This document shows, piece by piece, positions 12,082 through 23,995 of a stretch of DNA of 64,000 nucleotides (its first letter is position 1; every line of letters begins with the position of its first letter). Made by a program: the position numbers and the translations under genes. Below the pieces are notes generated by a model that saw nothing but the letters and a program-made list of their open reading frames with translations, did no database searches and was not told the DNA's origin. Source of the DNA: Notospermus geniculatus (taxonomy: Eukaryota; Nemertea; Pilidiophora; Heteronemertea; Lineidae); NCBI GenBank assembly GCA_002633025.1, contig NMRB01000099.1:357145-421144 (forward strand), written 5' to 3'.

Positions 12082-14740
12082 GCCTGGGCGAGGTAATCAG
12101 TGGTTTGTTTTAGTGCGGTGACGTGGGGAGGGAGCCCCTTTGGTGGTTCTGGCATCTTGAGCTGTACTACCGGTGATAGAACCTGTTGGAATACTAACCA
12201 GATAAGACGTAAAAATTCTCAACATCACTTGAATGAGAGTGCTATCAGCCCACCAAACCAAAATGTTCCCTAAATGTTCCCTAGGCAACATGTTTTTAAA
12301 CGTGTTAATCAATAGGAGAAGGGGGTGCTGGAGTGTCAAAATGTTTCCAGGCAACGTATATACAAACACTAGGCGTAAATCGAACAGCTAGAGAGAATCA
12401 CAACAAAATAAAGGCATAGTCGCCAAATCCAAAACACCCAGTGTGTGGTTTCCATGGAAACGGCCTCGTCTAAATGGATGTTTGAATGGTTTCCAAGAAA
12501 TCATCGGAAGTATTGATTTTCGCGAGGAAGAGATACTGGGATCTTTCCGCGTACGTTTTTTTCGCCAATCTTGTTGCTTTGATATTTCCTTTGTATTCTC
12601 GCGAACATACCGATTACGTTTTCTGATAACCGACCTTCCCACGGCATTCTAAACGACTGCCTTTTTCACCTGAACTGACAAAGGTTGCAAATCCAACATT
12701 ACAAGTGCATTATATCAAAAATACATGATTATATAGGTCATAATTGATATTTAGGTAGACAAATAAGCATAGGCCGCAGTCACATCCCCGGTGTCTTAAT
12801 ACCGTTAGGCCTAGTTTATTGTATAACCCAATCCTCAAAATACAACCCCCCGCCGGCCCGCATTCACACATAACAGTTCAACCTTCACATCACGGGAAAA
12901 TCAAAACACCATGAAAGAATTTCAACTATTCCAACAATGCTCACCGACTTCCTGGTTGCCATACACAGAATCTATAACTTTGTTTGCAAACATATCACCT
13001 TGGTAATAACCATGGTGATCAATCAACAACCAATGGAGACTCAGGTAAAAACACTTCCTGGAAGAGCTCTGTCATTATGTAATACATGTAGGCTACAGCC
13101 AATTTGTTATCTCTGGACATTGAGAGGTAATCAAGGGTTTTATGATCGCTCCCTTCGTCACCGCACTACCTTTCTTCGCCAATCATTTCAAACCAGCTTA
13201 TAGCAGAAAATCAGTATTTTTTACCGTCCACGTCTTTAATATTTTCTACATGTCCCACACCCAACAGCCTCAGCAGCTGGCAGAATGCTCCTCCGCCTTG
13301 TCAACAACATCCATGATCACGGATCTTCATCCGGGCACCACCCAAAATGAACATCGTGAAGATCGTACGGTACATTGATCAACAGGTTGTCGCCATGGTT
13401 ACACAAACAAAAGATGTAACATCTGTGTTTGATGTCAATGCCTTCATTGAATAACAGTTTTACCATGGCCCACATTGCACTGCAAAACTGAATGGGCCAT
13501 ATACAGGGTATTCCAGAAATATTGCCTCCAAAATTGGCTCATTTATATTGTCATGGGCATTCTTTCTAAATCACCGTAAACGCAAAATAATGGCATCATT
13601 GGCTCAAAAGAATAACATTGGAAATCTTGTGCGATGCAGGAGAGGACCAGCTCCACCCAGCATGCAGACAATTGCGTTATCAAAGAGAGATGTCTTTGGA
13701 GCATCTGTGTTATCCGAAATTTTGACTGCCCAAATCAATATCCACCAAATTGGACCTAACACTCAATTGAATAAACCGAAAACGCCCATATTGTAAATTA
13801 AGCTATCGCCATGGTTACCCCTCAAATGGTGATACTCTTAAATCCAGAATTTGGTCACACCCAGGATTCAGCTGTGCCAGAAAGAAGATTGCCAATGATC
13901 GCTGAGAATGCTACTCCGCCCAGAAAGGGAAGCCATCAGGAATGTGGTAAAGGGCCCCACCCAAAAAGGGTCTTGGTTAAGATTTTCACTTCAGAGGCAG
14001 AAAGTTACATCACATCCTGTAAAATTGAGCACCGTACCTACTCTTAGATCTCGTATTCTTTGGTTACACCCAGATCGCATCGGTCCCAGAGGAAAGACAA
14101 AAGGTTTCGCTAATAACAGGCGGGGCTCGACAGGCTATGAAATATTGAACCGTCCAGTGTGAACGAAGCTCTCGCTACTGACGGTCGATGGCGCTATTCC
14201 TGCTGGTACCAATCAGACTGCAGCCCCATCACCTCTTCTCTGCTTCTTGCCTGGGGCTCCAGGCTAACCCGGGCCAGAACAATAGCTCGTAGATCTACAA
14301 ATTTGCATAATTCATTGTCGCTTTCAAGTTGTTTTGAGAAAGGCTGCGGGGCCGCATGCAAGCTCCTTCTCTGTGCGTGGGTGTGACGGGCGGGGCAGAT
14401 CCAGAATGGGCCTAATTGAAACCACTCACAATGATGGTGTGACAGTGATATATTGATTTTACATTCCACACATTCCTGGCATAGTTTAGTAAGCAGGCGT
14501 GAGTCACATTTGGCTGGACATCACCTCATTATCTGATTCAGCTCCCCTGCCTAAAGATCAATATTTTTGGCTTTTCGTGACAATATGTAGAAACCTTTAT
14601 CTTTTTTTGGAAGAATTAGATCAACAGTGCTCAGCATCAAATATGACAGCTGTATGGAAGATTGGGTAGCCCATGATTGAAATAGCCAAGAGCTCTGACC
14701 TAATGGAAGTGCCTCCTGACTTGACAACTGATGACATCCA
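12082..14740. other. Gene-free stretch
   Basis: No conserved exon, RNA gene or clear transposon end was seen. Several open frames of 70-90 codons have ordinary intergenic composition and no motif. Confidence 0.35.
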
Positions 14741-14742
14741 AC

Positions 14743-14835
14743 ACTGTTTTCTTGTTATGGTCGTGTTGTGATAACATTAAGATCCCAGTGTTTTCTTGTT
14801 ATGGTCGTGTTGTGATAACACTTGATCCCAGTGTT
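14743..14835. repeat. Two-copy tandem repeat, about 45 bp unit
   Basis: The unit containing GTTTTCTTGTTATGGTCGTG is repeated twice almost perfectly, each copy ending in a GATCCCAGTG-type segment. It precedes the tRNA-like repeat that starts near 14870. Confidence 0.6.
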
Positions 14836-14869
14836 GGTCGACAAGAGACAACATGGGATTCAAAAAAGA

Positions 14870-15330
14870 GCCTCCTTGGCCTAGTGCAAGAGGTCGGGGG
14901 TTCAAGTCCACACGCTGACACGGTTTTTGAGGATACCGGTGAGAGATGCAAAGTTATGGACCCTTGTAGCTAAGAAATGTCATGCCTGGGGAAGCCAAAA
15001 TCCTCAACCATGGGGTAAACGAGCAAGCGGGAGTGAAGGATCCCCATCCTCTTGCAACAGGTCCTCTAAAACGCGCTCCCCTACTCGCACGTCCGAGGAA
15101 CGCGCTATGCAGAGTGGAAATGCCCTGGGTTCCCAGGATGAGGATCCCAAGTCTGGTCAGAGAAGCTGGAAGGACTGGACCAAAACCCTGGTAGCAGCGA
15201 AACTGCGGGGCCTGCAAGAAATGGAAGGCCCTGCATCGGCTAGCTGTAGAAACCGACTCCACAGATGACAGTCACCTTCCTGTGCCACACTGACAACGGT
15301 CAGGTAGTGGCGAAAAATGTGACTGGGGGC
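14870..15330 (+). repeat. tRNA-like SINE-type repeat
   Basis: CCTTGGCCTAGTGCAAGAGG resembles a degenerate A-box region and GGGGGTTCAAGTCC a B-box, spaced as in a tRNA promoter. The GC-rich body that follows keeps a 113-codon open frame (14927-15268) with no domain resemblance; I regard the frame as incidental. The 3' end is not defined. Confidence 0.4.
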
Positions 15331-15942
15331 GGGTGCCACATGCAGAGGGCTCAAATAACCTGTGGGGTGCGCCAGTGGGCTCAATGAAACTGCATGCGAG
15401 TGGGCCTAGCGTACGGGTAGGGAAGAGGAAGCGTTTCTGGTCAAATATATTTCCAGGAAACGAGGCCTAAAACAATCAATACTCACATAAATCTGATAAC
15501 AGGCAAGAGCACATGGGAAACGGCATGTGAATGAAAACATGATTAGAGCAGTGGTTCTGACTGTTTAGGAATGATTGGTAAGTGGTTGTATGCGCTGGTT
15601 GAGTCAGTTCACCATGTGGAAGGTGTAGGAGTGAGATCATCAGCAGGCCCAGGTATAGACCTGTGATGAGTCAGGGGTGTGATCTCATGCTGTAACAGAC
15701 CCACGCTGGATGAGTCATGGGACTAGAGTGAAATATACAAGTGTATACTCTAAGTACTCTGAGTTCATAAAACAACATGATTTAATTATTAATTCCAAAA
15801 AAGTCATGATTAGTTCAGCTGATCAGGTCAAGTCTTGTTTTGGTATTGAATTGCGAGTGATTTTCATGATTCATGGTCAAGATAAAAAAGATGTCTTTCA
15901 AATTGAAAAATTTCAAGGTTGGTTTCAAGTAACCTTGAGATT

Positions 15943-16140
15943 GGAGAGCGCGGTGGTGCAGTGGCATGGCGTCGGACTATTGACCAATAGGCCACGGGTC
16001 TGATTCCGGTCGAGTCGCCACTTTGTATCTCTCAATTACCGGTAGTTGAAAGGCTACGGGATCAGTGATGCGCTGAATATATCACATAAATACCTCCTTG
16101 CGTTCCCCAGACAGGTTTCTGGAGTGACTGGGTGTGTGAA
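15943..16140 (+). repeat. tRNA-derived SINE, family 1 (diverged copy)
   Basis: It starts GGAGAGCGCGGTGGTGCAG and has a B-box-like GGTCTGATTCC at 15997-16007. The head and following segment match the better-preserved copy at 46264-46523. The tail is degraded and lacks the clean ATT repeat. Confidence 0.6.
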
Positions 16141-16841
16141 GTCAGCTGACCAAGCTAATCGCAATGGATATCAGACGGCAACAAAATTTTGCTATAACCT
16201 AATCAATCTAATTTTCTTCTAAAATTAAGACTAAGGGTGCTTACCGTCAATAATAATAAAAAGACACGGCATGAAGTTATTTTGATAATGACAAAATTAT
16301 TTTCTATTATATTCAAGAAACAATTTATTCCCAGGTAAACCATTAGTCACACCCCTATTTCACCGTTAATGAAGCATGAATCAGCCACCGCCTGCTCGGT
16401 GGCCTGACCGGCACGAACGGCAGCCACCGAGGACTGATCACCTAACAACAGGTTGCATGTGGTTTATATACGCCGTGCTATTTTTAGCTGCGAGGATCTG
16501 GAGTGATTCATCAATGGAGACCCTCCAGGGTGGCGTCAGGGATTATCAATGGATGTAAACAATGACCTGGGTTTTGGCGAGTGGACGGATCGATAATCAG
16601 CTGACTCAGCGAGCGTGTTGTGGTTTATTGGTTTGTGATGGTGGCGCTAATGACTTGTTTTGACGGTGATCCGACCACAATGCTAACTTCCAAATCATGT
16701 TTATTAAACATAATAAGGCATTTAAATATATATAGGCTACACTGGGGGTCTGGGGCTAAGCTCAGCTTAGCCCTAACTGAGCTAGAAGTTTTTTTATAGA
16801 GTCTGCTTTATTGCACCGTTACATCGGTATTCATTATTTGG

Positions 16842-17151
16842 CAGGCCCGTAGCTAGCATAGGGACAGGGCGGGGGGATGCCCCCAGCCAGTCAAATTGTG
16901 CACAAAAAAACTTTTTTTCAGCAAAATCAAATGGGATAAAAGATCATTATTGTTCATGTCTCAGAGTGCAGAAAGTTGACCTCGAATCACATCTCAGAGC
17001 TGCTAATTTTCAAAATCTTTCTGGGGTAGCTCCCCCAGCAGACCTCCCGCAAAGCCGGCCCCTTCGGCGCCGGAAGGCGAAGCCCACGTCCGTTGAGCCC
17101 ATCTGCTTAAATTGCCCCCCCCCCCCCCCCCCNAAGCTAGCTGTGGCCCTG
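16842..17151. mobile_element. MITE with hAT-like ends and 5-bp target-site duplication
   Basis: The left end CAGGCCCGTAGCTAGC and right end GCTAGCTGTGGCCCTG are imperfect terminal inverted repeats. The element is flanked by the direct repeat TTTGG on both sides. It encodes no transposase. A C-run ending in a single N (17133) lies inside the right part. CAG-type ends with a 5-bp duplication fit the hAT5 group, but the class is an inference. Confidence 0.65.
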
Positions 17152-19837
17152 TTTGGAAGTGCTCACACTCAGAGCTTTCCAGTGAACATTTCTGTGACAG
17201 GTTTTACGTGCATTTCAATTTTTTTTCCATATTTCTCTTTTCGATAAAACAGGCATTGGTGCAAAGTTAACGAAACAGTTCATAACGTGCATTCTCATCC
17301 TTGAAGTGATAACCATCAAGTAATTAAGAAGCCGTCATGAGATGATGATTTGATGACAAGGTTGGTTACTCAGACTCACAGCTACAGACATCCTCGTCAT
17401 GAATCAGACCACGAGAGGCCACGTGTACTCTTTGTGCAGGAATCATCTTTGTTTACAACGCTCTGGCCAGCATCATAACGATGACGTCACAGGCGATGAC
17501 GTCACAATCGGGACACCTTCTGCTTGGTAATAAGATTATGTTGCATAATTGACTTCACCTCGTCATTTCGAATCGAGTGAAATTGACAAAGGTTGTCATT
17601 GGTGATGATGTCATCGTCAGTCAAGAAGGCTTTTCTCCTGTTCTTTGTTGTCAGTTTCATCAGCGGTGAGTCTGCAAAACAGTGACTGCACCGCTGCGTC
17701 ATTTTATAAGATGCATCATCACTCTCAAGTGGAGTTCAATACAAAAATGAATATTCAACTGACTGCACTGCAACCAAAGAACATTAGTATTTCTTAATTC
17801 AAGTAGATATGACTACTTTCAATGACAAATATGAAAGAAATGCTGTAATTTGTTTTATAACAGCGACACCAATCTTTCCTCACACACTGCAGAAATCACA
17901 ACATGGCATCCTGAGATTCATTCTGGTCACTGCACTCAGCTCCATTGCATCCCTTATGAGAAAGGACCAGAAAAGATGCCATAGACCCTATATTTCGAGA
18001 GGATGCAACACAGATGGTCAGACCCATCACGTGACGAACTAAGCCAATGCCAGGGGTTCCATCCAGTTTCCCATTAAATTGGTCATGCGATGTTCAAGAC
18101 CAAGAAAAAATATCAAAGTTGGAATTGAGATGTAGAAGAAAAAACGTGACTTTTTCACAAATTTCTGCTGCGCAATTTAAAGCAAGCCTGGGCAAAACCA
18201 AGGGCATTTTACAATGATAAAGACGAAATAATCGACATAATTATATTGGACGGCGGAAAAGGCACAAAGAGTTTGTGATCTAGTTGAACAATGGGATCGC
18301 GTCTGCCATGCGCTGTTCTCATGATGGTGAGTCAGCAAAACCGATCAAGTCTCGTTAGAGAAAGAAACCCTTTGATTAGAAAATAAATGGTACTTAATGA
18401 GGTGTAACACTAGGCCTATAAGAGGCACGTGCCCACTTATTGAATGCAATGTAATCGCTGTCATCTGCTTGATTCTAATCGGTTACCTGTCTTGGCACGA
18501 AATCTAACAAAGGCAGTTGAGAATATGGTAAGCGGTGGCAACAAAGGCCTATGATGGACATGAAAACAAATACAGTCTGTTGAGTCAACAGAAACAGTGA
18601 CACAAAGGGGGCCTAGCCACAGCACATGGCCACTTCTCCTAAATCAATATCAAATAAAATATTGGCAAATCGTTTGAGGGCTGATCTTGCATGTTTTGAC
18701 AAGAAACAAAGTATCGGGTAACAAACAAAGGGCCTATGGTGAGACACGTGGCCACTTCTCTCACGCTATTAAAATATTGATTGCTACTTGTGCCTGATTC
18801 CCAGTTGGTCCCGACGTAAACAAAGCCAGGCTATAGGGCCTAGGGAGTGGGCGTGGGGATTTCACACAAACAAATGGCAAAAATATCAAAAGAGGACCCA
18901 CATAACAGGTTATATTCTCAGATGGGGTCTGAAAACACACAAAACGTCTCTTCCAAAGGCGCGTGGCACAACAAAGGTCCAAACGGACCCGAGCCGGATA
19001 TTTCACACTGGGCTATAATCGACGAGACAAGTTATTGTGATCTTTCATTGCTTTGCAGGAGACCATTTGGACAACTTGCCTGGCCTTCTTTTCTTTCGTG
19101 ACATCTACCTCCCAGCCTGATCAAGTTGAAGACAACTTTGGCACGGTGGCGGTGTATAGATTGATAAACTTTCTTGTCAATGCCTTATCGTTGGTTGGAA
19201 TGCACTATGCCAAAAATAGATCCTCTCTTCTATTTTTGACTAGTATGCCTAGTTCTGTTCGGTTCTGTTGTTGTTATCAAGTATCATAGAAGATTTCCAG
19301 GAACTCTCCAGGAAGAACTTGGGCCGAGATTTTTTGGGACTGCTTAGCCCACCCGACTGAAGGCAGTACACAGGCCAACTGGAAGGGCTCATGTTCCCAA
19401 ACCCTTCTCCCTCCACATTTTTAAATAACATGTATGACAAGTTTACACCAACCAGCTGCGGCAGTCCTTGCATTCCATTGACAGTTGACTCGGTACATTC
19501 CTAGTTTTTATCTCCCATTCAGTCTAGGCCTACACTAAATCCTTTTTTTTAAATTTTGATATTCAAATCAGCCTTGTTTCCATGAACACTTGCGTGAAGA
19601 GCAGGTGTTGGCATGAGGACAGGATTCAATGGAAAACGTAGTCAATGAGAGCCTGTCAACTGAGGTGATGCCACTGTCAGACCAAGGTTTGGCAAACATG
19701 CACCAATGATAGGCCGTGACAGGGTCATGCGGTCAGTTTTGAAGGAAAAACTGCTAAAAGGAGCCAACACAAAATAACAAGCTCAAATGCTGTTACCAGA
19801 AACAAACATGCAAGTCATACCAAAGGCCAATGGCCTA
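17152..19837. other. Gene-free stretch
   Basis: No recognisable exon or RNA gene. TGACGTCA occurs near 17482 and again in part near 17502, which is a CRE-type palindrome, but no promoter or gene is visible next to it. Confidence 0.35.
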
Positions 19838-19924
19838 GACTGGTCTCCTGTCCTCGAGCCGCATCCACCGCTGATACTCGTACCACTCGTATTAGCGGAG
19901 AGGCAGAGGCCAGGAGACCAGTCT
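19838..19924. mobile_element. Small foldback element (GACTGGTC arms), copy 1
   Basis: The arms GACTGGTCTCCTG and CAGGAGACCAGTC are perfect inverted repeats around a GC-rich centre, flanked by TA on each side. Related copies lie at 29040-29101 and 32458-32529. Confidence 0.6.
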
Positions 19925-19933
19925 ACCAATGGC

Positions 19934-20043
19934 CAGGGGCCGTATGCACAAAAAAATTCCCTTAAACTATTATTCCAAACAAAAGATATACCGGTACATG
20001 TAATAAGGGAAATTTTACACTTGTTTTATGCATACGGCCCCTG
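19934..20043. mobile_element. Foldback MITE, 110 bp
   Basis: The ends CAGGGGCCGTATGCACAAAA and TTTTATGCATACGGCCCCTG form near-perfect terminal inverted repeats (one difference). It has no coding capacity. It lies nine bases right of the previous foldback element. No target-site duplication was clear. Confidence 0.65.
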
Positions 20044-21264
20044 TGATTGAAGAAGGCAAGCAAGCAGCAAAACCAACATCATGCAGAATATCATTTAATA
20101 CCATGGAATGAAACCACGACGGATTCATACCCGGTAAATGATAGACAGAGGTGTTGTATTTAATGACCTCGAGCATTGATAGCCATTGAAATCACCAAAT
20201 CACCCTTAAGAATATTACTTCCGATGAAAACCGCATTCTAATGGCTCTTTGATTTGCCGCTAGAGTACAACCCCTTTGAAGATTTCCGCAGCAAGTTTAC
20301 AGTACTCGGCACCGTCGCCAAGCCGCCTGCTTTCCAAGAAGGATCCTATTTTCTCCAGGGAACAAAAGACACCATTCAACCTGAATCTGGGTCAAATGTT
20401 GAGCATTGATCACAGGTTATACCGTACAATAGATACCTTGTTCATCCAAACTGTATAAGATGGCCATCATTACCTTATTGAACGTTGCCATTGGGTCATT
20501 AGTTCATTTATGAGGCATCTTCTATAGTCTCTTTCCCTGGAAATGGTCCAGCACCAAGGAGTGTGGGTGGACAGAATCATTATGTCATTTAATAGCCTAC
20601 CACACGGTTTTTTGGCCAGAGGGCTTTATCACAATAAGATGTGGAGGAACAGACGACAATTCAAATTTTTCACCTTTGAAATCAAAACTCAAAATGGTGG
20701 GCGGATTACGTCATTTACAACGACATTCAAGAGTTTGTCGTTGACAGAAGTAGAATTGGCATAGATAACATTGTTGACATACCAAGATTTGGCGGTGGGT
20801 CGGCCTGTTTGGACTTGAAGCGTGCCACATTCCACGTGGGTGGACACAGGAAGTTCTTCAGTGCCATGTTATGTCATTTCCACTAACCTTCTGCAGTGTC
20901 CCGTCTCTTCTAATATCACTTGATACCAATTAAATATCAATGTTCTGACGATCTGTTCTCGGGTTACAAACGGATGGTGCCGCACCAATAAAGTTCACGT
21001 AACCCCATTAATTACCAATCATTCTCATTGTTTCTGCATTGATGCTATCAAAACTTTTGCCAGTGTATGCACAGCTGTTCTGGTTAAAGTACACATTTCA
21101 TGACTGTTTTATATCTAAAATCCTCAATTAGGAACACGCATTGCATGATTGGATTACCCAAGGTGAGAGTTGGCGGTACTTTTAAGTCGACATAATTGAT
21201 TTGTTGCTGGTTTTTATAATGACCTAATGTCCTCGATGACACTGCAGTGGAATTCACGGGGAGT
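20044..21264. other. Gene-free stretch up to the assembly gap
   Basis: No exon or repeat end recognised. Confidence 0.35.
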
Positions 21265-21566
21265 NNNNNNNNNNNNNNNNNNNNNNNNNNNNNNNNNNNN
21301 NNNNNNNNNNNNNNNNNNNNNNNNNNNNNNNNNNNNNNNNNNNNNNNNNNNNNNNNNNNNNNNNNNNNNNNNNNNNNNNNNNNNNNNNNNNNNNNNNNNN
21401 NNNNNNNNNNNNNNNNNNNNNNNNNNNNNNNNNNNNNNNNNNNNNNNNNNNNNNNNNNNNNNNNNNNNNNNNNNNNNNNNNNNNNNNNNNNNNNNNNNNN
21501 NNNNNNNNNNNNNNNNNNNNNNNNNNNNNNNNNNNNNNNNNNNNNNNNNNNNNNNNNNNNNNNNNN
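21265..21566. other. Assembly gap, 302 N
   Basis: An unbroken run of N. Anything spanning it, including open frames, cannot be interpreted. Confidence 0.99.
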
Positions 21567-23580
21567 GCCGGGCTAAAACGTTTACTGAGCCCACCGACAG
21601 GTGTCGGTCTGCTAAAATTGAATGGGTGGTGTGTCTATAAATAGCATGGCCAGCGTTCAATATCGTAAGACGAATAATAGGTGTGGACAGAAAATTCAAT
21701 GGATCCGGGTTAAATTCGAACCCGGGCCTGGAAAAATTGCATAGGTGTAAACACGGCTATAGTCTTGTCATTGAAGAATCGGCCTTCACCAACCGACCAT
21801 TCAGACGACTGGATTGGTTGTTCAGCTTGATACTTGTATTTGTCAAAAAGATCAGCCGATATTTCCAGCAAGGACTTAGGCCTAGACACTGCATGGGTCA
21901 GCCGAGACATTTTGCATGCTGGTTCGAGGAACTGTGCTCGTCAAGAGTCAGACCTTTGGAAATCACAGGAACTGGATGACGACCCAGGAATCCTGAGTTC
22001 AAGTGAGACTGATGAAATGGGATCCAGAACAAAACAACGCATTCCAGTTATCAAACAATTGTTCAACAGCAGATCCAAAACCTCCATACGTTTAAACCTA
22101 TTGTGGACTTGATGAGTGACCTTTGATATCAAATATAAAAATGATAACAAAGCGTGAAGAATGGACGAGAAAAAATGGCACGTTCTTGGTATCCCGGAGT
22201 ATTGTCCTTTTTATCATACTAATGGCACAGTACATGTTTTCTTTATCGATTCTTGATAACAGACTACTCGAAGGTATCAAAGATCAAGTTCATATCAAAG
22301 TCCTTACGAGAGTAGTGTACGAAGTAGGCCTTGTCGCTTTTATGAATGGGAAAAGTGTCCGAGTTGTAATAAGTGGTTTCGTGGAATCAGAGAAATAATG
22401 CAGAGAAATAAGTTTTAATTAACGAGGTATGTCAATTGACATCAAATCATTGAAACTTCCTATTCCAGTTCAGACTCTGGTTGGTATGTGTGAACGTGGA
22501 TGGTGTACCTTGGCATGTCACCCATCCACTAATCCCCAACCACACATGGCTGAATCAGGAGCCCTCGACTCTGAGGGCTGTTTTGAACAGTCAAGGAATG
22601 GATGAAGGAAGAACTGCAATCGAGTTGACTTCCAAAGCAGGGTCACTCGATGGACACTGTTAATGCCAACAGGGCCTACATGGTATCGGCCTACTCTCGG
22701 TGGTCTAGACTGCATTCATTTTCCAACTGGTATAGAGAATTCGAGAATTCGAGCTGTTACATGTACGTTTCCAGGTTTTCAGATTGTCGCCCAAGTTGAT
22801 AACGGATGATTTGGACTGATCACCATTGAATATTGATAGCATAGCCTACTTCTGAACTGATATTTTAAATGCCGCATCGCTCTAGCTATAATTTTCATCA
22901 ATTTACTATTGATTTCTACGAAAGACACACAGTCAGACATTTTGAAACGAAAATAAATTGAAATTAATTTTCTCGTTCCTCGAAGAGGGAACACAGAAAA
23001 CGGATTTGTCAAAATGAATTCATTGAAAGGAAGAGGAAGCCATGAAATGTTTACAAGCCCGTAGTTCTCGTCTGCTGCGGAAAGAATCATGGGAAATGAC
23101 AGCATCAGATTTCACACCGACACGTCTTGTCGTGATGTGACGCAGGGCACGTCAGATATCGATAGGCAATCAAGACATTCACTGGCATCTAAACAAAACA
23201 TGCAGACGACACCGAAGCGGAATGAGGTTCCTAAGACTTCAGAAAAACAAACAAATGAAGGCAATATTGTACCCGTTACTATTTTTAGTCCATGTTACTA
23301 AAAATAGCGTACCGATCCAAAAATAGTTGCCAAGGAGGAAAAATATGTTCTGTTTGACGTCACTGGTGGTGTCATCGGATGATATGACCCCAATTTGGAG
23401 AGCGGCCAGACAAGAAATACAATCGGAAGGAAGTCCAGGGGGAAAGAAGTGTGTGGTTACCATTATTTACCCAGGGGATTCCACTCAATGGTAATTCAGA
23501 AATAAATGTGTGCTTTATTTGACCGAAGGAAGTTAAAGTGTTGGTGGGCACACCCCAATATCAAGAGGCCAACAGAAAAA
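21567..23580. other. Gene-free stretch
   Basis: No conserved exon seen. A short inverted repeat GTTACTATTTTTAG / CTAAAAATAG lies at about 23276-23307, and GAATTCGAGAATTCGAG is a small tandem repeat near 22738. Confidence 0.3.
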
Positions 23581-23720
23581 CAGGGGCGGATCCAGGAAAA
23601 GAGGGGGCGCCCTGTGCTAACACTGAAACTTGGCCCAATTCCAGACGGAATTTCACGGTCGATTTTACAGATTTGTTGGGGAGGCGCACGTCCGGTGTGC
23701 CCCCCCCNGTTCATTTCCGC
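23581..23720. mobile_element. Partial MITE with CAGGGGCGGATCCAGG end
   Basis: The left end is close to that of the complete element at 50045-50220. A matching right end is not obvious; a weak candidate lies near 23885 (GTCCGCGCCCTAG). A C-run with a single N (23707) interrupts the sequence. Confidence 0.45.
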
Positions 23721-23917
23721 GTCGAAATTTTGGTCTCGATCAAAATTTGGATGCGGAAATTTCGCCCTCTCCCGAACGTGCGGAAATGCCGGGAACTGCT
23801 TAGGAATGATAAAGACAGTGAACGGAATCTTTCAAGAATATGCGGAGAGGTTGCGGAATTGCTAAATTTGCGTTCCGCGTCTTGTCCGCGCCCTAGTGGA
23901 CGCTAGGTTTAACGGAC

Positions 23918-23995
23918 AACGACGACGACGACGACGGACGACGGACGCTGCACCATCGTAATAGCTCACCCCAGTGAGCTAATAAAAAAAATGTA
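23918..23995 (+). repeat. CGA microsatellite and retroposon-like tail
   Basis: CGACGACGACGACGACGG is followed by GACGGACGCTGC, AATAGCTCACCCCAGTGAGC and a short A-run. A hairpin-like GCTCACC/AGTGAGC before poly-A resembles the 3' end of a retroposon; the family is not identified. Confidence 0.4.

Noticed and set aside
14927-15268. 113-codon plus-strand open frame in a GC-rich stretch
   Set aside because: It lies in the body of a tRNA-like repeat, is open on both strands, and shows no domain.
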